Shown here: positions 25,721 to 33,914 of the stretch, one piece after another
How the letters are laid out: the number at the start of each line of letters is the position of its first letter
Numbering within the stretch: position 1 is the stretch's first letter
NCBI RefSeq assembly: GCF_051842935.1
Contig: NZ_JBPXRR010000001.1
Coordinates: 3,038,001-3,102,000 of the forward strand
Source: Pseudalkalibacillus sp051842935
Lineage (GTDB): Bacteria > Bacillota > Bacilli > Bacillales > Fictibacillaceae
Reading direction: 5' to 3'
DNA length: 64,000 nucleotides
The notes under the pieces: generated by a model
Told to the model about the DNA's origin: nothing
The model's input: only the letters and a program-made list of their open reading frames with translations
Databases searched by the model: none
Translations under genes and position numbers: made by a program

Positions 25721-25740
25721 TTGTAACAAATTGTTCACAA
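25721..25740. promoter_or_regulatory. Imperfect palindrome downstream of the promoter
   Basis: TTGTAACAAATTGTTCACAA; its halves TTGTaAC and GTtCACAA are inverted. It covers the expected transcription start. It resembles a Rex-type (TTGTGAA...TTCACAA) site but is two bases too long, so the regulator is uncertain. Confidence 0.35.
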
Positions 25741-25774
25741 TTCAAATGTACTACTGATAAAGGAGTCGTTATGG

Positions 25775-26035
25775 ATGGATGTCTTTCTTGTCTATTTGTT
25801 AGTGGCAAGCGCGACACCGCTTTTCTTATGGCATGACAAAAAAAAGCTAGCCATGATTCAAATACCATTCATCATGTGCATGTGGCTCTATGTCATTTTG
25901 TACCTATCCTTTGAGTTAAGCATACTCGTCCATATCATACTAGGTTCTATATTTGTGGCGAATGTCATTTTTGCACATGTTGCCGCGTTTATGATTTTCA
26001 CGACACACGTGCTTAAGAAAGCGAAGAAAATTTAA
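25775..26035 (+). CDS. Small membrane protein of unknown function
   Basis: 86 residues, three hydrophobic segments (about 2-17, 26-45 and 50-75) with a short basic C-terminus (HVLKKAKKI). No family recognised. The start at 25775 lies nine bases after AAAGGAG; an overlapping ATG at 25771 in another frame stops after 21 codons. Own promoter, possible cre and palindrome upstream, own terminator downstream. Confidence 0.7.
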   Translation: MDVFLVYLLVASATPLFLWHDKKKLAMIQIPFIMCMWLYVILYLSFELSILVHIILGSIFVANVIFAHVAAFMIFTTHVLKKAKKI

Positions 26036-26038
26036 CGG

Positions 26039-26073
26039 AAGACCTCAACTTGTCGGCGTTGAGGTCTTTTTAT
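26039..26073 (+). terminator. Intrinsic terminator after the small membrane protein
   Basis: AGACCTCAAC pairs with GTTGAGGTCT, then TTTTT. The minus strand lacks a T run, so it does not serve qoxD. Confidence 0.85.
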
Positions 26074-26130
26074 TTTATACATACTTTCGCGTTTCACCAC
26101 TTTTCACGGTACGAGCACCCTCAACCCAAC

Positions 26131-26427
26131 CTAATGAAACCCATAGGATACGACCCAAAGCGTCCCAATGACGACAACGACTGCAATGAATGCTGAGTGC
26201 ATCATGATGTGCGTCTGATGCTTTCCGTTGCTGCTTTCGGTCATATGCATAAACATAAGTAGTTGGATGAGCGCTTGCAAAATGGCAAGTGCAACGATGA
26301 TTCCAATGATCCATGTCATCGAAAAACCTGAGTATAACCCGATCCAAAGTGCAGCGAGCGTCAAGATAACCGACAAAAGGAACCCGATCAAATGCCTCCA
26401 AGGAAAACGAGATGTTTGATTAGCCAT
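26131..26427 (-). CDS. qoxD: aa3 quinol oxidase subunit IV
   Basis: 98 residues with three transmembrane helices (LIGFLLSVILTLAALWIGL, MTWIIGIIVALAILQALIQLLMFM, SAFIAVVVVIGTLWVVSYG), the cytochrome-o/aa3 subunit IV family (CyoD/QoxD). It stabilises the oxidase complex. The start overlaps the qoxC stop by eight bases, which indicates translational coupling. No clear terminator is visible after it. Confidence 0.92.
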   Translation of the reverse strand: MANQTSRFPWRHLIGFLLSVILTLAALWIGLYSGFSMTWIIGIIVALAILQALIQLLMFMHMTESSNGKHQTHIMMHSAFIAVVVVIGTLWVVSYGFH

Positions 26428-27070
26428 GGTGCATCACCGCCCCCGTTCCAATCATTCCATAAAGATATACGGCTGTGAAAATAAAGATCCAGACGACATC
26501 TAAGAAGTGCCAATAAAGGCTCGCAACAAACACTTTCCCTGTCGTTCGTTTCGTCAGACCTCGCTGGAACAACTGGATGATGATCAGTACGATCCATCCA
26601 ATCCCCATTGTGACATGGGCACCATGTGTTCCGACGAGTACGAAAAATCCGGACCAATACGCACTTGTCGTCAAGCTTGCTCCTTCATGGACGTAATGGA
26701 TGAATTCATAGATTTCAAAGCTTAAAAATCCAAGTCCTAAGCCTAGAGTGACGATCAACCATACAATTAATCCTTTGAAACTGTTCCGTCGCATTTCGTG
26801 GATGGCTAGGCCACAAGTGAAACTCGAGGTCAAAAGCAAGAACGTTTCAATCAACACGCCCTTCACCTCGAACAATTCTTTCGGTGTCGGACCATCCCCA
26901 TATCGGCCCAACAAAACGAGGTAGGTGGCAAAAAGGGTTGCGAACAACGCGATTTCTGCTCCTAAGAAGATCCAGAACCCTAAGATGTTCAGCCGCCCAG
27001 TTTCCGATTGATATTCTAACGGCGTGTCTGGAGCTTCGTGCCGGCTCTCTTCTGACTGCACATATTCCAT
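26420..27070 (-). CDS. qoxC: aa3 quinol oxidase subunit III
   Basis: 216 residues, five helices. Carries the subunit III patterns LNILGFWIFLGAEIALFATLFATYLVL and FVLVGTHGAHVTMGIGWIVLI (conserved Glu in helix III region). No metal centres; it supports proton pumping and stability. Lies 15 bp after qoxB and overlaps qoxD. Confidence 0.94.
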   Translation of the reverse strand: MEYVQSEESRHEAPDTPLEYQSETGRLNILGFWIFLGAEIALFATLFATYLVLLGRYGDGPTPKELFEVKGVLIETFLLLTSSFTCGLAIHEMRRNSFKGLIVWLIVTLGLGLGFLSFEIYEFIHYVHEGASLTTSAYWSGFFVLVGTHGAHVTMGIGWIVLIIIQLFQRGLTKRTTGKVFVASLYWHFLDVVWIFIFTAVYLYGMIGTGAVMHHG

Positions 27071-27085
27071 TTTTACACGCCTCCT

Positions 27086-29020
27086 TCATTCATGAGAATT
27101 CTCGATTCGTTCGATCTCTTCGACAGGAACGTAATAACCTTCATCATAATCAAAAGACCGGAGCACTAGAGTGACCAACACACCGATCAATCCAAAAATG
27201 GCAATCCACCACCATTTGAAAACGAGTCCGAATCCACTTATGAAAAAGAACACGCTCATGATGATCGGCAGTCCAGAATAACTCGGCATGTGAATCGGTT
27301 TATAGTCTGTCTTCTTCGGTTCCTTTTCTTTTTTCATGATTGTGTAAGCATCAAGTCCTTTAACCACGGGCGTGATAGCAAAATTATAGAATGGGACCGG
27401 AGTATGGGTGGCCCATTCAAGGGAACGACCGTCCCATGGATCCCCTGACTTTTCACGCTCGGCGTACCGGAAGCTCCAGTAAATGTTATAGACGAGAAGG
27501 ACGAAGCCGAGTGCCATTCCGATAGCACCGATAGAGGCTGTCACATTCAAACTGAACCAACCGTCTGCCCATTCATACGTGTAGATTCTTCGTGGCATTC
27601 CGGCAAGGCCTAAGAAATACATCGGGAAAAAGGTGACATTGAACCCGATCATGAACAGCCAAAAGCTCCATTTACCTAGTCGTTCGTTCAACTTATGACC
27701 GAACATCTTCGGATACCAGAAGTAGAGGCCCGCAAAACATGCAAAGACGGTTCCTGAAATCAATACGTAATGGAAGTGCGCGACCAGGAAATACGTATTG
27801 TGATATTGGTAATCTGCTGCGGCCATTGCAAGCATGACTCCCGTCACTCCGCCAATCGTGAAGTTCGGAATGAAGGCGAGCGACCAAAGCATCGCGGTTG
27901 TGATTTTGATTTTTCCTTTATAGAGCGTAAATAACCAGTTGAAAATTTTCACACCCGTCGGGACGGCAATCAACATCGTCGTGATTGAGAAGAATGAATT
28001 GACGGCTGCTGTCGCACCCATCGTGAAGAAATGATGGACCCAAACGATGAAGCTGAGCCCGGCAATAGCGACCATCGACCAGACCATCGCTTTGTAACCG
28101 AATAACGTCTTCCGGGCAAACGTGCTGATCACCTCTGAAAAGATTCCGAAGGCTGGCAAAATGACAATGTATACTTCCGGATGACCCCAAATCCAGAAAA
28201 GGTTCGCCCAAAGCATCGGAAGACCGCCATCGGCTAACGTAAAGAAATGGCTGTCAAACAACCGATCAAATGTCATCAAAGCAAGCGCAACCGTCAAAAC
28301 CGGAAACGCGAAAATGATCAAAATCATCGTGATGAGGGAGGACCAAGTAAACATCGGCATCCTCATCAACGACATGCCTGGAGCTCGCATTTTTAAAATG
28401 GTGACGAGGAAGTTGATCCCCGTCAGAAGGGTTCCGATTCCAGCGATCTGGAGTCCGAGTAAGTAATAATTCTGTCCAGGTCCAGGGTTGAGTTCACTGC
28501 CTGCAAGAGGTACATAGCTTGTCCAACCGGCAGAAGGTGAGCCTCCGATGATGAATGAAATGTTGAACAGCATCGCTCCGAAAAAGAACGTCCAAAAGCT
28601 GACCGCATTCAAGTACGGGTATGCCACGTCCCTTGCACCGATCTGCAGCGGAACGACGAAATTGATCAATCCGATCAAGAAAGGCATCGCCATGAAAATG
28701 ATCATGATCGTACCATGCGTGGTGAAAATCTCGTTATAATGTTGTGAATCGAGTATTTTGGCATTCGGAGCGGTGATTTGCGCTCGCATCATCAGCGCGT
28801 CCACTCCACCACGGAACAGCATCAATAACGCAGAAAAGATGTACATGACGCCCAGTTTTTTATGATCAACGGTTGTAAGCCATTCCTTCCACAGCCATGT
28901 CCATTTCCTGTAATACGTAAGTACGGTGACGATGGCAATCGTTGTGAGGAATATGGAAATATCGGCAGCATAGATGAACGGCTCTCCGGTTACGAAAAAT
29001 TCGTCCCATTCCAAGTTCAA
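27086..29020 (-). CDS. qoxB: aa3 quinol oxidase subunit I
   Basis: 644-residue catalytic subunit of the menaquinol oxidase; reduces O2 to water at the heme a3-CuB site in the cytoplasmic membrane and pumps protons. Ligands visible: His102 (TTHGTIM) and His417 for low-spin heme, His280 with Tyr284 (GHPEVYIVILP), His329 and His330 (VHHFF) for CuB, and His415 (HFHYVL) for heme a3. The Tyr284 cross-link site and the GHPEVY glutamate mark an A1-type oxidase. 21 bp behind qoxA. Confidence 0.97.
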   Translation of the reverse strand: MNLEWDEFFVTGEPFIYAADISIFLTTIAIVTVLTYYRKWTWLWKEWLTTVDHKKLGVMYIFSALLMLFRGGVDALMMRAQITAPNAKILDSQHYNEIFTTHGTIMIIFMAMPFLIGLINFVVPLQIGARDVAYPYLNAVSFWTFFFGAMLFNISFIIGGSPSAGWTSYVPLAGSELNPGPGQNYYLLGLQIAGIGTLLTGINFLVTILKMRAPGMSLMRMPMFTWSSLITMILIIFAFPVLTVALALMTFDRLFDSHFFTLADGGLPMLWANLFWIWGHPEVYIVILPAFGIFSEVISTFARKTLFGYKAMVWSMVAIAGLSFIVWVHHFFTMGATAAVNSFFSITTMLIAVPTGVKIFNWLFTLYKGKIKITTAMLWSLAFIPNFTIGGVTGVMLAMAAADYQYHNTYFLVAHFHYVLISGTVFACFAGLYFWYPKMFGHKLNERLGKWSFWLFMIGFNVTFFPMYFLGLAGMPRRIYTYEWADGWFSLNVTASIGAIGMALGFVLLVYNIYWSFRYAEREKSGDPWDGRSLEWATHTPVPFYNFAITPVVKGLDAYTIMKKEKEPKKTDYKPIHMPSYSGLPIIMSVFFFISGFGLVFKWWWIAIFGLIGVLVTLVLRSFDYDEGYYVPVEEIERIENSHE

Positions 29021-29041
29021 CCTGGTCTCCCCCTTTCTCCA

Positions 29042-29935
29042 CTAATGTGGTTCATCGTGATCCGGATTCAAACGTTCTCTTACCTTGATGGCATAATCCG
29101 GCTGTTTGGCATGGTCGACCCATTCCAGATGCATAGAAGAGAATGTGTGTCGATCCGTGTTTCCTTTAAGCATTAACTTGTCGTAAGTTTCTTTCGTGAG
29201 TTTTGGTGCAGTAGCCTTCGTGTCTTCTACCCACTCGTCAAATTCTTCTTTTTCCTGAGCAGTAACTATGAACGTCTGCTTCGCAAATCCTTCACCTGTA
29301 AAGTTGGCATTCCGGCCTTTATATGTACCCGGTTCATCCGCTTGGAGATAAAGTTCCGTGTACATCCCGGCCATGTTGTATTTCTGTCCTCCTAGCCGTG
29401 GTATCCATATTGCAGCCATTGAATCAGCTGATGTCAGCTTAAAGAGAATCGGACGGTCTTCCGGTATGTGCAAGTAATTCACGGTTTCGATTTCCTGTTC
29501 AGGGTAAGAAAAAATCCACTTCCAATCGACAGACGTAGCATGTATGACAAGCGGGTCCTTGTGGGACGTCGCTTTAGGAGGCTCTTCTAAGGCATAGATC
29601 GTTTTCACCGTCGGGACAGCAAGCGCGGTCACAATGAGGATTGGTATGACGGTCCACAAAATTTCAAGGAATTTATTCCCTTCTTCTTGAGGCGGTTCAT
29701 AGTCTTTGTTCCCTGGACGTTCTCGGTACCGGACAATGAACAATGTAAAAAGAACAAAGACCACGATGACAATGAACAGCATGAATCCAATCGACCAGAT
29801 GATCAGATCCTTCTGCTGAATACCGACTGGTCCCTTTGGATCCAACACAGCGAGCTCGCTACACCCGCTTACAAAAGTCAAAGCTATAAGGAACAAACTG
29901 ACGAAAAGTACTCTAGTCTTCATTTTCAACGTCAT
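29042..29935 (-). CDS. qoxA: aa3 quinol oxidase subunit II, lipoprotein
   Basis: 297 residues from ATG at 29935 (five bases after AAGAAGGG); two GTG codons just upstream and an ATG four codons on are alternatives. Lipoprotein signal ends FVSGC, with Cys as lipidated residue. Two helices follow, then a cupredoxin domain with VDWKWIFSYPEQ. There is no cysteine after the lipobox, so the CuA site is absent and the enzyme takes electrons from menaquinol, not cytochrome c. Strong match to B. subtilis QoxA (LDPKGPVG, SADSMAAIWIPRLGGQKY, GRNANFTGEGFA). First gene of the qoxABCD operon. Confidence 0.95.
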   Translation of the reverse strand: MTLKMKTRVLFVSLFLIALTFVSGCSELAVLDPKGPVGIQQKDLIIWSIGFMLFIVIVVFVLFTLFIVRYRERPGNKDYEPPQEEGNKFLEILWTVIPILIVTALAVPTVKTIYALEEPPKATSHKDPLVIHATSVDWKWIFSYPEQEIETVNYLHIPEDRPILFKLTSADSMAAIWIPRLGGQKYNMAGMYTELYLQADEPGTYKGRNANFTGEGFAKQTFIVTAQEKEEFDEWVEDTKATAPKLTKETYDKLMLKGNTDRHTFSSMHLEWVDHAKQPDYAIKVRERLNPDHDEPH

Positions 29936-30052
29936 CACCACCCTTCTTTAACATGATAATTTATCTGTATATTTAAAAAACTTCGTATGTTCTGAATGAT
30001 ATGTGTTTCATTACCCTTTGAAGCTCAACTATCAAACGTTTGCAGCCATATA

Positions 30053-30087
30053 AAAAACAGCCCCTGCCTTCTTACCTAGGGACTGCT
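30053..30087 (-). terminator. Intrinsic terminator for the epimerase gene
   Basis: CAGcCCCT (30058-30065) pairs with AGGGaCTG (30078-30085); A run at 30052-30057 becomes a T run on the minus strand. Confidence 0.7.
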
Positions 30088-30100
30088 CTGGCAAAGTATT

Positions 30101-31033
30101 TCACTGTGCTTTCATAAATTCAATGGTTTGTTCCAGACCTTTTCTATATGGGGTTTTCGGTACAGGTCCGACTTTCGATTCAAATTTATGGCCGGAAAGG
30201 ACGACCGGTTGTTCGTTCAAGTACATCATTTCAGTCAACTCACGCATCTGGGGATTGAATAGCCCTACCATACGGATCATATTCTTTGTTACGACTGAAA
30301 CCTTCTTCTCATAACCTGTCAACTCTCTTACAGTTTGCAAAATGTCTTCTCCTGAAATGCTACCTGCTGAAGGAATGTTCCAATTTTGACCATAAGCGTC
30401 CTCCCTAAGGGAAAGCTCAACGATAGCTCTTGCTCCGTCTGGTGTGTAGAGGAACTCCCTGGCAATCGCCGTGTTCCCAACATAACTTGCACGCTTGTTT
30501 TGGAGTACATCTTTCAATAGAAAATGAATGAAGGTATTTTCAGCGTTCGGTCCATAATAGTCAGGAAAATGCGCCACCAAGACTGGCACATTCGCTTTGA
30601 AAGCCATGTGCTCTAACTCCAGACGGATTTTTCCCTTTTTCGTATGAGGGCGTTTCGGTGTCGTCTCTTGCACAAGGCTTCCATCTCCCCTACCGTATGC
30701 GTAAATGTTATCTACCATGGCAAGCTTTGCGCCCGTTTGCTTAGCAGTATCTACAATATTTCGTACAATAGTAGGCTGATCTTCTTCCCAGCGATGATAA
30801 GGAATGTTGATAGCATGGAAAATGACATCCACTCCACTTGCTACAGTGATCATTTGTTCTTTTTGAAAAACATCCCCCACAACACATTCCACAAATGAAT
30901 ATGTTCCAAATAATTTTTCTAACTTACTTTGGTTCCTTGCAAATGCGACTGTTTTTATTCCTCTCTGATTTAATTCACTTACGATCGCGTATCCCATCCC
31001 ACCCGTTGCACCTAACACTAAAGCTTTTTTCAT
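30101..31033 (-). CDS. NAD(P)-dependent epimerase/dehydratase (extended SDR)
   Basis: 310 residues from ATG at 31033, seven bases after AAGGAGG. N-terminal GATGGMGYAIV is the SDR dinucleotide loop; YAYGRGDG and a tyrosine-containing core lie near residue 110, with the KKGKIRLE segment after it. A typical Tyr-x-x-x-Lys motif is not obvious, so it may be an atypical SDR. Substrate unknown. It follows a tetR gene on the same strand, and a TTAACC-N3-GGTCAA operator lies in the 50-bp gap, so it is the probable target. Confidence 0.8.
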   Translation of the reverse strand: MKKALVLGATGGMGYAIVSELNQRGIKTVAFARNQSKLEKLFGTYSFVECVVGDVFQKEQMITVASGVDVIFHAINIPYHRWEEDQPTIVRNIVDTAKQTGAKLAMVDNIYAYGRGDGSLVQETTPKRPHTKKGKIRLELEHMAFKANVPVLVAHFPDYYGPNAENTFIHFLLKDVLQNKRASYVGNTAIAREFLYTPDGARAIVELSLREDAYGQNWNIPSAGSISGEDILQTVRELTGYEKKVSVVTKNMIRMVGLFNPQMRELTEMMYLNEQPVVLSGHKFESKVGPVPKTPYRKGLEQTIEFMKAQ

Positions 31034-31050
31034 GCATAAGCCTCCTTTTT

Positions 31051-31065
31051 TAACCACCGGTCAAT
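31051..31065. promoter_or_regulatory. TetR operator in front of the epimerase gene
   Basis: TTaACC-acc-GGTcAA, a 15-bp palindrome with one mismatch per half. The half-site GGTCAATTAAT recurs, inverted, in front of tetR itself. Confidence 0.6.
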
Positions 31066-31083
31066 TAATGGGTAAAAATTTTT

Positions 31084-31656
31084 CTATCTGGTCATTGCTT
31101 TGATGATGAAAGACACATGTGCCTCAGCTAAAAATTGAATATCCTCATAAGATTGATTGGTGCGCCAGTAGTGCGCGACGAAGCCGTGTAGAGATAAAAA
31201 AACCGACCAAATTTCTTGAATCGTCAATTGACTTTTGCTTAAGGAACTTACCGCCTGTGCAAAGTTTGCATAACTCACATTTGGGCCATTTTGAATATGA
31301 TGCTGGATTTCTTCGTCCTTAATAAGGAACATAATCTCGTAATGGCTCTGATGTGTTAACCCAAATTCAATGTAACCCAACAGCACTTTTTTCAGTTTAA
31401 CAGCGTAATCATTCTGTTCAGCCATAATCGTTTCTAAAGTTTGGTTGAGCAGATGAAAATCTTGATCGACAAGGGCATAAAACAACTCAGCTTTGTTTTT
31501 GTAGTGATAATAAATGGCTCCGTGACTATAATTCAGTTCTTTCGCGATTTGGCGCATCGATACGTTTTGAAACCCTTTTTCCACAAATAATTGTCTAGCA
31601 GCTTCTAAAATCATCTCTCTAGACAGTTCTTGATCTACTTTTTTTCTCGGTGACAT
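31084..31656 (-). CDS. TetR family repressor
   Basis: 190 residues. N-terminal HTH: ILEAARQLFVEKGFQNVSMRQIAKELNYSHGAIYYHYKNKAELFYALVD, a typical TetR signature. C-terminal ligand domain is all-helical and unassigned. A matching palindrome lies in front of this gene and another in front of the downstream epimerase gene, which suggests autoregulation and control of the epimerase. Confidence 0.92.
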   Translation of the reverse strand: MSPRKKVDQELSREMILEAARQLFVEKGFQNVSMRQIAKELNYSHGAIYYHYKNKAELFYALVDQDFHLLNQTLETIMAEQNDYAVKLKKVLLGYIEFGLTHQSHYEIMFLIKDEEIQHHIQNGPNVSYANFAQAVSSLSKSQLTIQEIWSVFLSLHGFVAHYWRTNQSYEDIQFLAEAHVSFIIKAMTR

Positions 31657-31673
31657 TGTTCAACTCCTATTAA

Positions 31674-31688
31674 TTGACCACTGTTTAA
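31674..31688. promoter_or_regulatory. TetR operator in the tetR/SRPBCC divergent region
   Basis: TTGACC-act-GTTTAA, same pattern as 31051-31065 with a weaker right half. It sits between tetR and the divergent SRPBCC gene and could control both. Confidence 0.55.
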
Positions 31689-31817
31689 TTATTCTCATTA
31701 TATTCTTGTAAGTAGAATTTGGCAATACATTATTCGTTAAATTTTGGAAAAGGATTGTCACAAACCAGTTATTATGTTACTTTTAAGTCACATAAATTAA
31801 CGAAAAAGGTGAATTGT

Positions 31818-32252
31818 ATGATTAAAGTGATCGTCAGCAATACCATTAATCAACCTCATGACAAAGTGTTTTCCTACATTTCAAACTTTGAGAACAACCC
31901 TAAATGGCAAGGCGGCATGGTAGAGGCTCGATTCACTTCAGATGGACCGATCGGGGTCGGTTCCACCTACGAACAGGTTGCTACTTTTCTCGGAAAAGAA
32001 ATCCTTACGACTTTTAAAGTAGTGGAGTATGAAGAGAACCACAAAATCAAAATCGAAAGCATCAAGAGTACGTTTCCGATCACAGTAACTCGAGTGGTAG
32101 AACCGCATGACGGCGCTACAAAAGTGACAGCGATTGTCGAAGGGGACGCGAGCAGCACATTCAAGATCGCTCAACCATTCATGAAGCTGATGGTGAAACA
32201 ATCAGTGAAGTCGGATTATAAGAAATTGAAGAAACAGCTTGAGACAACGTAA
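31818..32252 (+). CDS. SRPBCC family (polyketide-cyclase-like) protein
   Basis: 144 residues from ATG at 31818 behind AAAAAGGTG; the open frame upstream lacks any SD. Pattern INQPHDKVFSYISNFENNPKWQGGMVEARFTSDGPIGVGSTYEQVATFLG is the START/Bet v1-like fold of the polyketide cyclase/dehydrase group (helix-grip cavity for hydrophobic ligands). Ligand unknown. Divergent from tetR, operator in the shared region. Confidence 0.82.
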   Translation: MIKVIVSNTINQPHDKVFSYISNFENNPKWQGGMVEARFTSDGPIGVGSTYEQVATFLGKEILTTFKVVEYEENHKIKIESIKSTFPITVTRVVEPHDGATKVTAIVEGDASSTFKIAQPFMKLMVKQSVKSDYKKLKKQLETT

Positions 32253-32261
32253 TCGCTGTCA

Positions 32262-32741
32262 CTATTTAAACCTCACCTTCAAACGCTCACTAGAGCTGGT
32301 TGGTGGTTCATTCAATTCAGACGTGCATTGAGGGCAGCGAGAGGCCAGGTTAGAGATCGTCGAATAACAGAACGGACATGTTTTGAACCGTGTTTGTTCA
32401 ATGGGTACACTTCTTACCTTGTTCACCTGCAAGATGAACAAATAGACGGCAAACGCAACGATCAGGAAGTGGATGATCGTTTCTACAAAAAGACCGATGT
32501 TGACGGTTGCTGCCCCTGCCTCTTGCGCTTCTTGCAAGGATGAAAAGGTCCTACCAGACAGATTCAAATAAAGCTCTGAAAAATCGGTCTTCCCCAGAAT
32601 CAATCCGATCGGGGGCATGATGATGTCGGAGACGAAGGATTGTACGATCTTGCTGAATGCGGTTCCGATGATGATTCCGATCCCCATATCGACGACATTG
32701 CCTCGTAACAAGAACTCCTTCAAGCCAAAGAAAAACCTCAC
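32262..32741 (-). CDS. mscL: Large-conductance mechanosensitive channel with C-terminal zinc ribbon
   Basis: 159 residues. N-terminus FLLRGNVVDMGIGIIIGTAFSKIVQSFVSDIIMPPIG is the MscL pore helix, and ETIIHFLIVAFAVYLFI the second helix. The C-terminal tail carries CPFC (122-125) and CPQC (136-139), a rubredoxin-like zinc ribbon instead of the usual short helix. Members with such a tail occur in Bacilli and other groups; the ribbon may act in assembly or gating. The channel opens under hypo-osmotic shock. Confidence 0.95.
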   Translation of the reverse strand: MRFFFGLKEFLLRGNVVDMGIGIIIGTAFSKIVQSFVSDIIMPPIGLILGKTDFSELYLNLSGRTFSSLQEAQEAGAATVNIGLFVETIIHFLIVAFAVYLFILQVNKVRSVPIEQTRFKTCPFCYSTISNLASRCPQCTSELNEPPTSSSERLKVRFK

Positions 32742-32818
32742 AAGTTGTCCCCCCTTCTCTCACCATTTATATGAACATCGCCCCCAAATATGTGGCTATC
32801 AATCTATTATTTACCAAG

Positions 32819-32847
32819 TTGTTAGACCTCTAATGTCGTGATATACT
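32819..32847 (+). promoter_or_regulatory. Promoter of the 2OG oxygenase gene
   Basis: TTGTTA (32819-32824), 17-bp spacer, TATACT (32842-32847). The expected start is near 32854. Confidence 0.6.
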
Positions 32848-32857
32848 CATAAAGGAT

Positions 32858-32871
32858 TGAAATCGCTTTCA
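32858..32871. promoter_or_regulatory. cre site (CcpA) at +5 of the 2OG oxygenase promoter
   Basis: TGAAATCGCTTTCA is a complete match to TGNAANCGNWNNCA. Its place directly downstream of the promoter predicts catabolite repression. Confidence 0.8.
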
Positions 32872-32898
32872 CAACAATGTTCAGGAGGTTTTTTAGTA

Positions 32899-33849
32899 AT
32901 GAGTAAACCATTTATCCGCACGCTTAATCTAAAAGATTACACACATGGAGATTCGCAATCTCGACAAGCATTCTCTGAGGAGTTTGCAGCAGGTCTGAAG
33001 GATATCGGATTCATCATCTTGGAAGGTCACGGTGTTGACCACAAGTTGATCGACAAGAACTACGAGCTTTGGGAAGAGCTTTTCAGCTTAGACACTGAAA
33101 CGAAGCAAAAGTACGAAGGTATTGACGGTGGTCAACGTGGATACACAGGCTTCGGTAAGGAACATGCGAAAAATCGTACAGTCGGTGACTTGAAAGAATT
33201 CTGGCATACTGGACAAGAATTGCCTCACGGTCATCCTCTGACTTCTGAGTACCCGGCAAACGTTTGGCCAGAAGAAGTACCTGAGCTACGTAAAAATGCT
33301 TTGAACTTTTACCGTGAATTAGAGCGTGTTGCACGTAACATGCTTGAAGCTTTGGCAATGCACTTCGATCTTCGTCAAGATTTCTTCTCGGATATGATTA
33401 AAGACGGAAACAGTATCCTCCGTTCTATCCACTATCCGAAATTGGATGAATCTATGGATCCAAATGCGATTCGTGCAGCTGAACACGAAGACATCAACTT
33501 GATCACCTTATTGGTTGAATCCACTGCTTCCGGATTAGAGCTTCTTACTCGTGAAGGCGAATGGATGGAAGTAAAAGCTGAGAAGGGTCAAATCATCGTC
33601 GATGCAGGGGACATGCTCTCTCGAATCACGAATGAAGTGATTCCAGCAACGACGCACCGTGTTGTGAACCCTGTTGGTGAAAACACGTCTCGTTACTCTA
33701 TGCCTTTCTTCGTACATCCATACAGCAGCTGCTTGTTAGAAACGATTCCTGCTTGTGTGTCGAAGGATAATCCTGAAAAGTATCCTGCGATTACGGCTGG
33801 AGATTTCTTATACGAAAGACTTGTTGAAATCGGATTGATCAAAGCGTAA
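32899..33849 (+). CDS. 2-oxoglutarate/Fe(II) oxygenase, isopenicillin-N-synthase-like
   Basis: 316 residues from ATG at 32899, behind AGGAGG. Iron ligands His196-x-Asp198 (EHEDINLITLL) and His253 (TTHRVVNP), and the 2OG-binding Arg265-x-Ser267 (RYSMPFF), are all present, so the protein is a complete non-heme oxygenase of the DIOX_N/2OG-FeII family. N-terminal GFIILEGHGV is the conserved DIOX_N stretch. Substrate unknown. The promoter is followed by a consensus cre site, predicting expression when glucose is absent. Own terminator; monocistronic. Confidence 0.9.
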   Translation: MSKPFIRTLNLKDYTHGDSQSRQAFSEEFAAGLKDIGFIILEGHGVDHKLIDKNYELWEELFSLDTETKQKYEGIDGGQRGYTGFGKEHAKNRTVGDLKEFWHTGQELPHGHPLTSEYPANVWPEEVPELRKNALNFYRELERVARNMLEALAMHFDLRQDFFSDMIKDGNSILRSIHYPKLDESMDPNAIRAAEHEDINLITLLVESTASGLELLTREGEWMEVKAEKGQIIVDAGDMLSRITNEVIPATTHRVVNPVGENTSRYSMPFFVHPYSSCLLETIPACVSKDNPEKYPAITAGDFLYERLVEIGLIKA

Positions 33850-33865
33850 ACGCCATAAAGAAAGA

Positions 33866-33907
33866 AGGACTCCTGCATCGTTCAAAACGATGTGGAGTCC
33901 TTTTTTT
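33866..33907 (+). terminator. Intrinsic terminator after the 2OG oxygenase gene
   Basis: AGGACTCCTGCATCGTT pairs with AACGATGTGGAGTCCT, then seven Ts. Confidence 0.9.
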
Positions 33908-33914
33908 ATGCATA

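Noticed and set aside
26075..26401. 108-codon frame antisense to the end of qoxD
   Set aside because: It overlaps qoxD and has a composition (many His, Arg, Cys, Trp) typical of a shadow frame; no SD.
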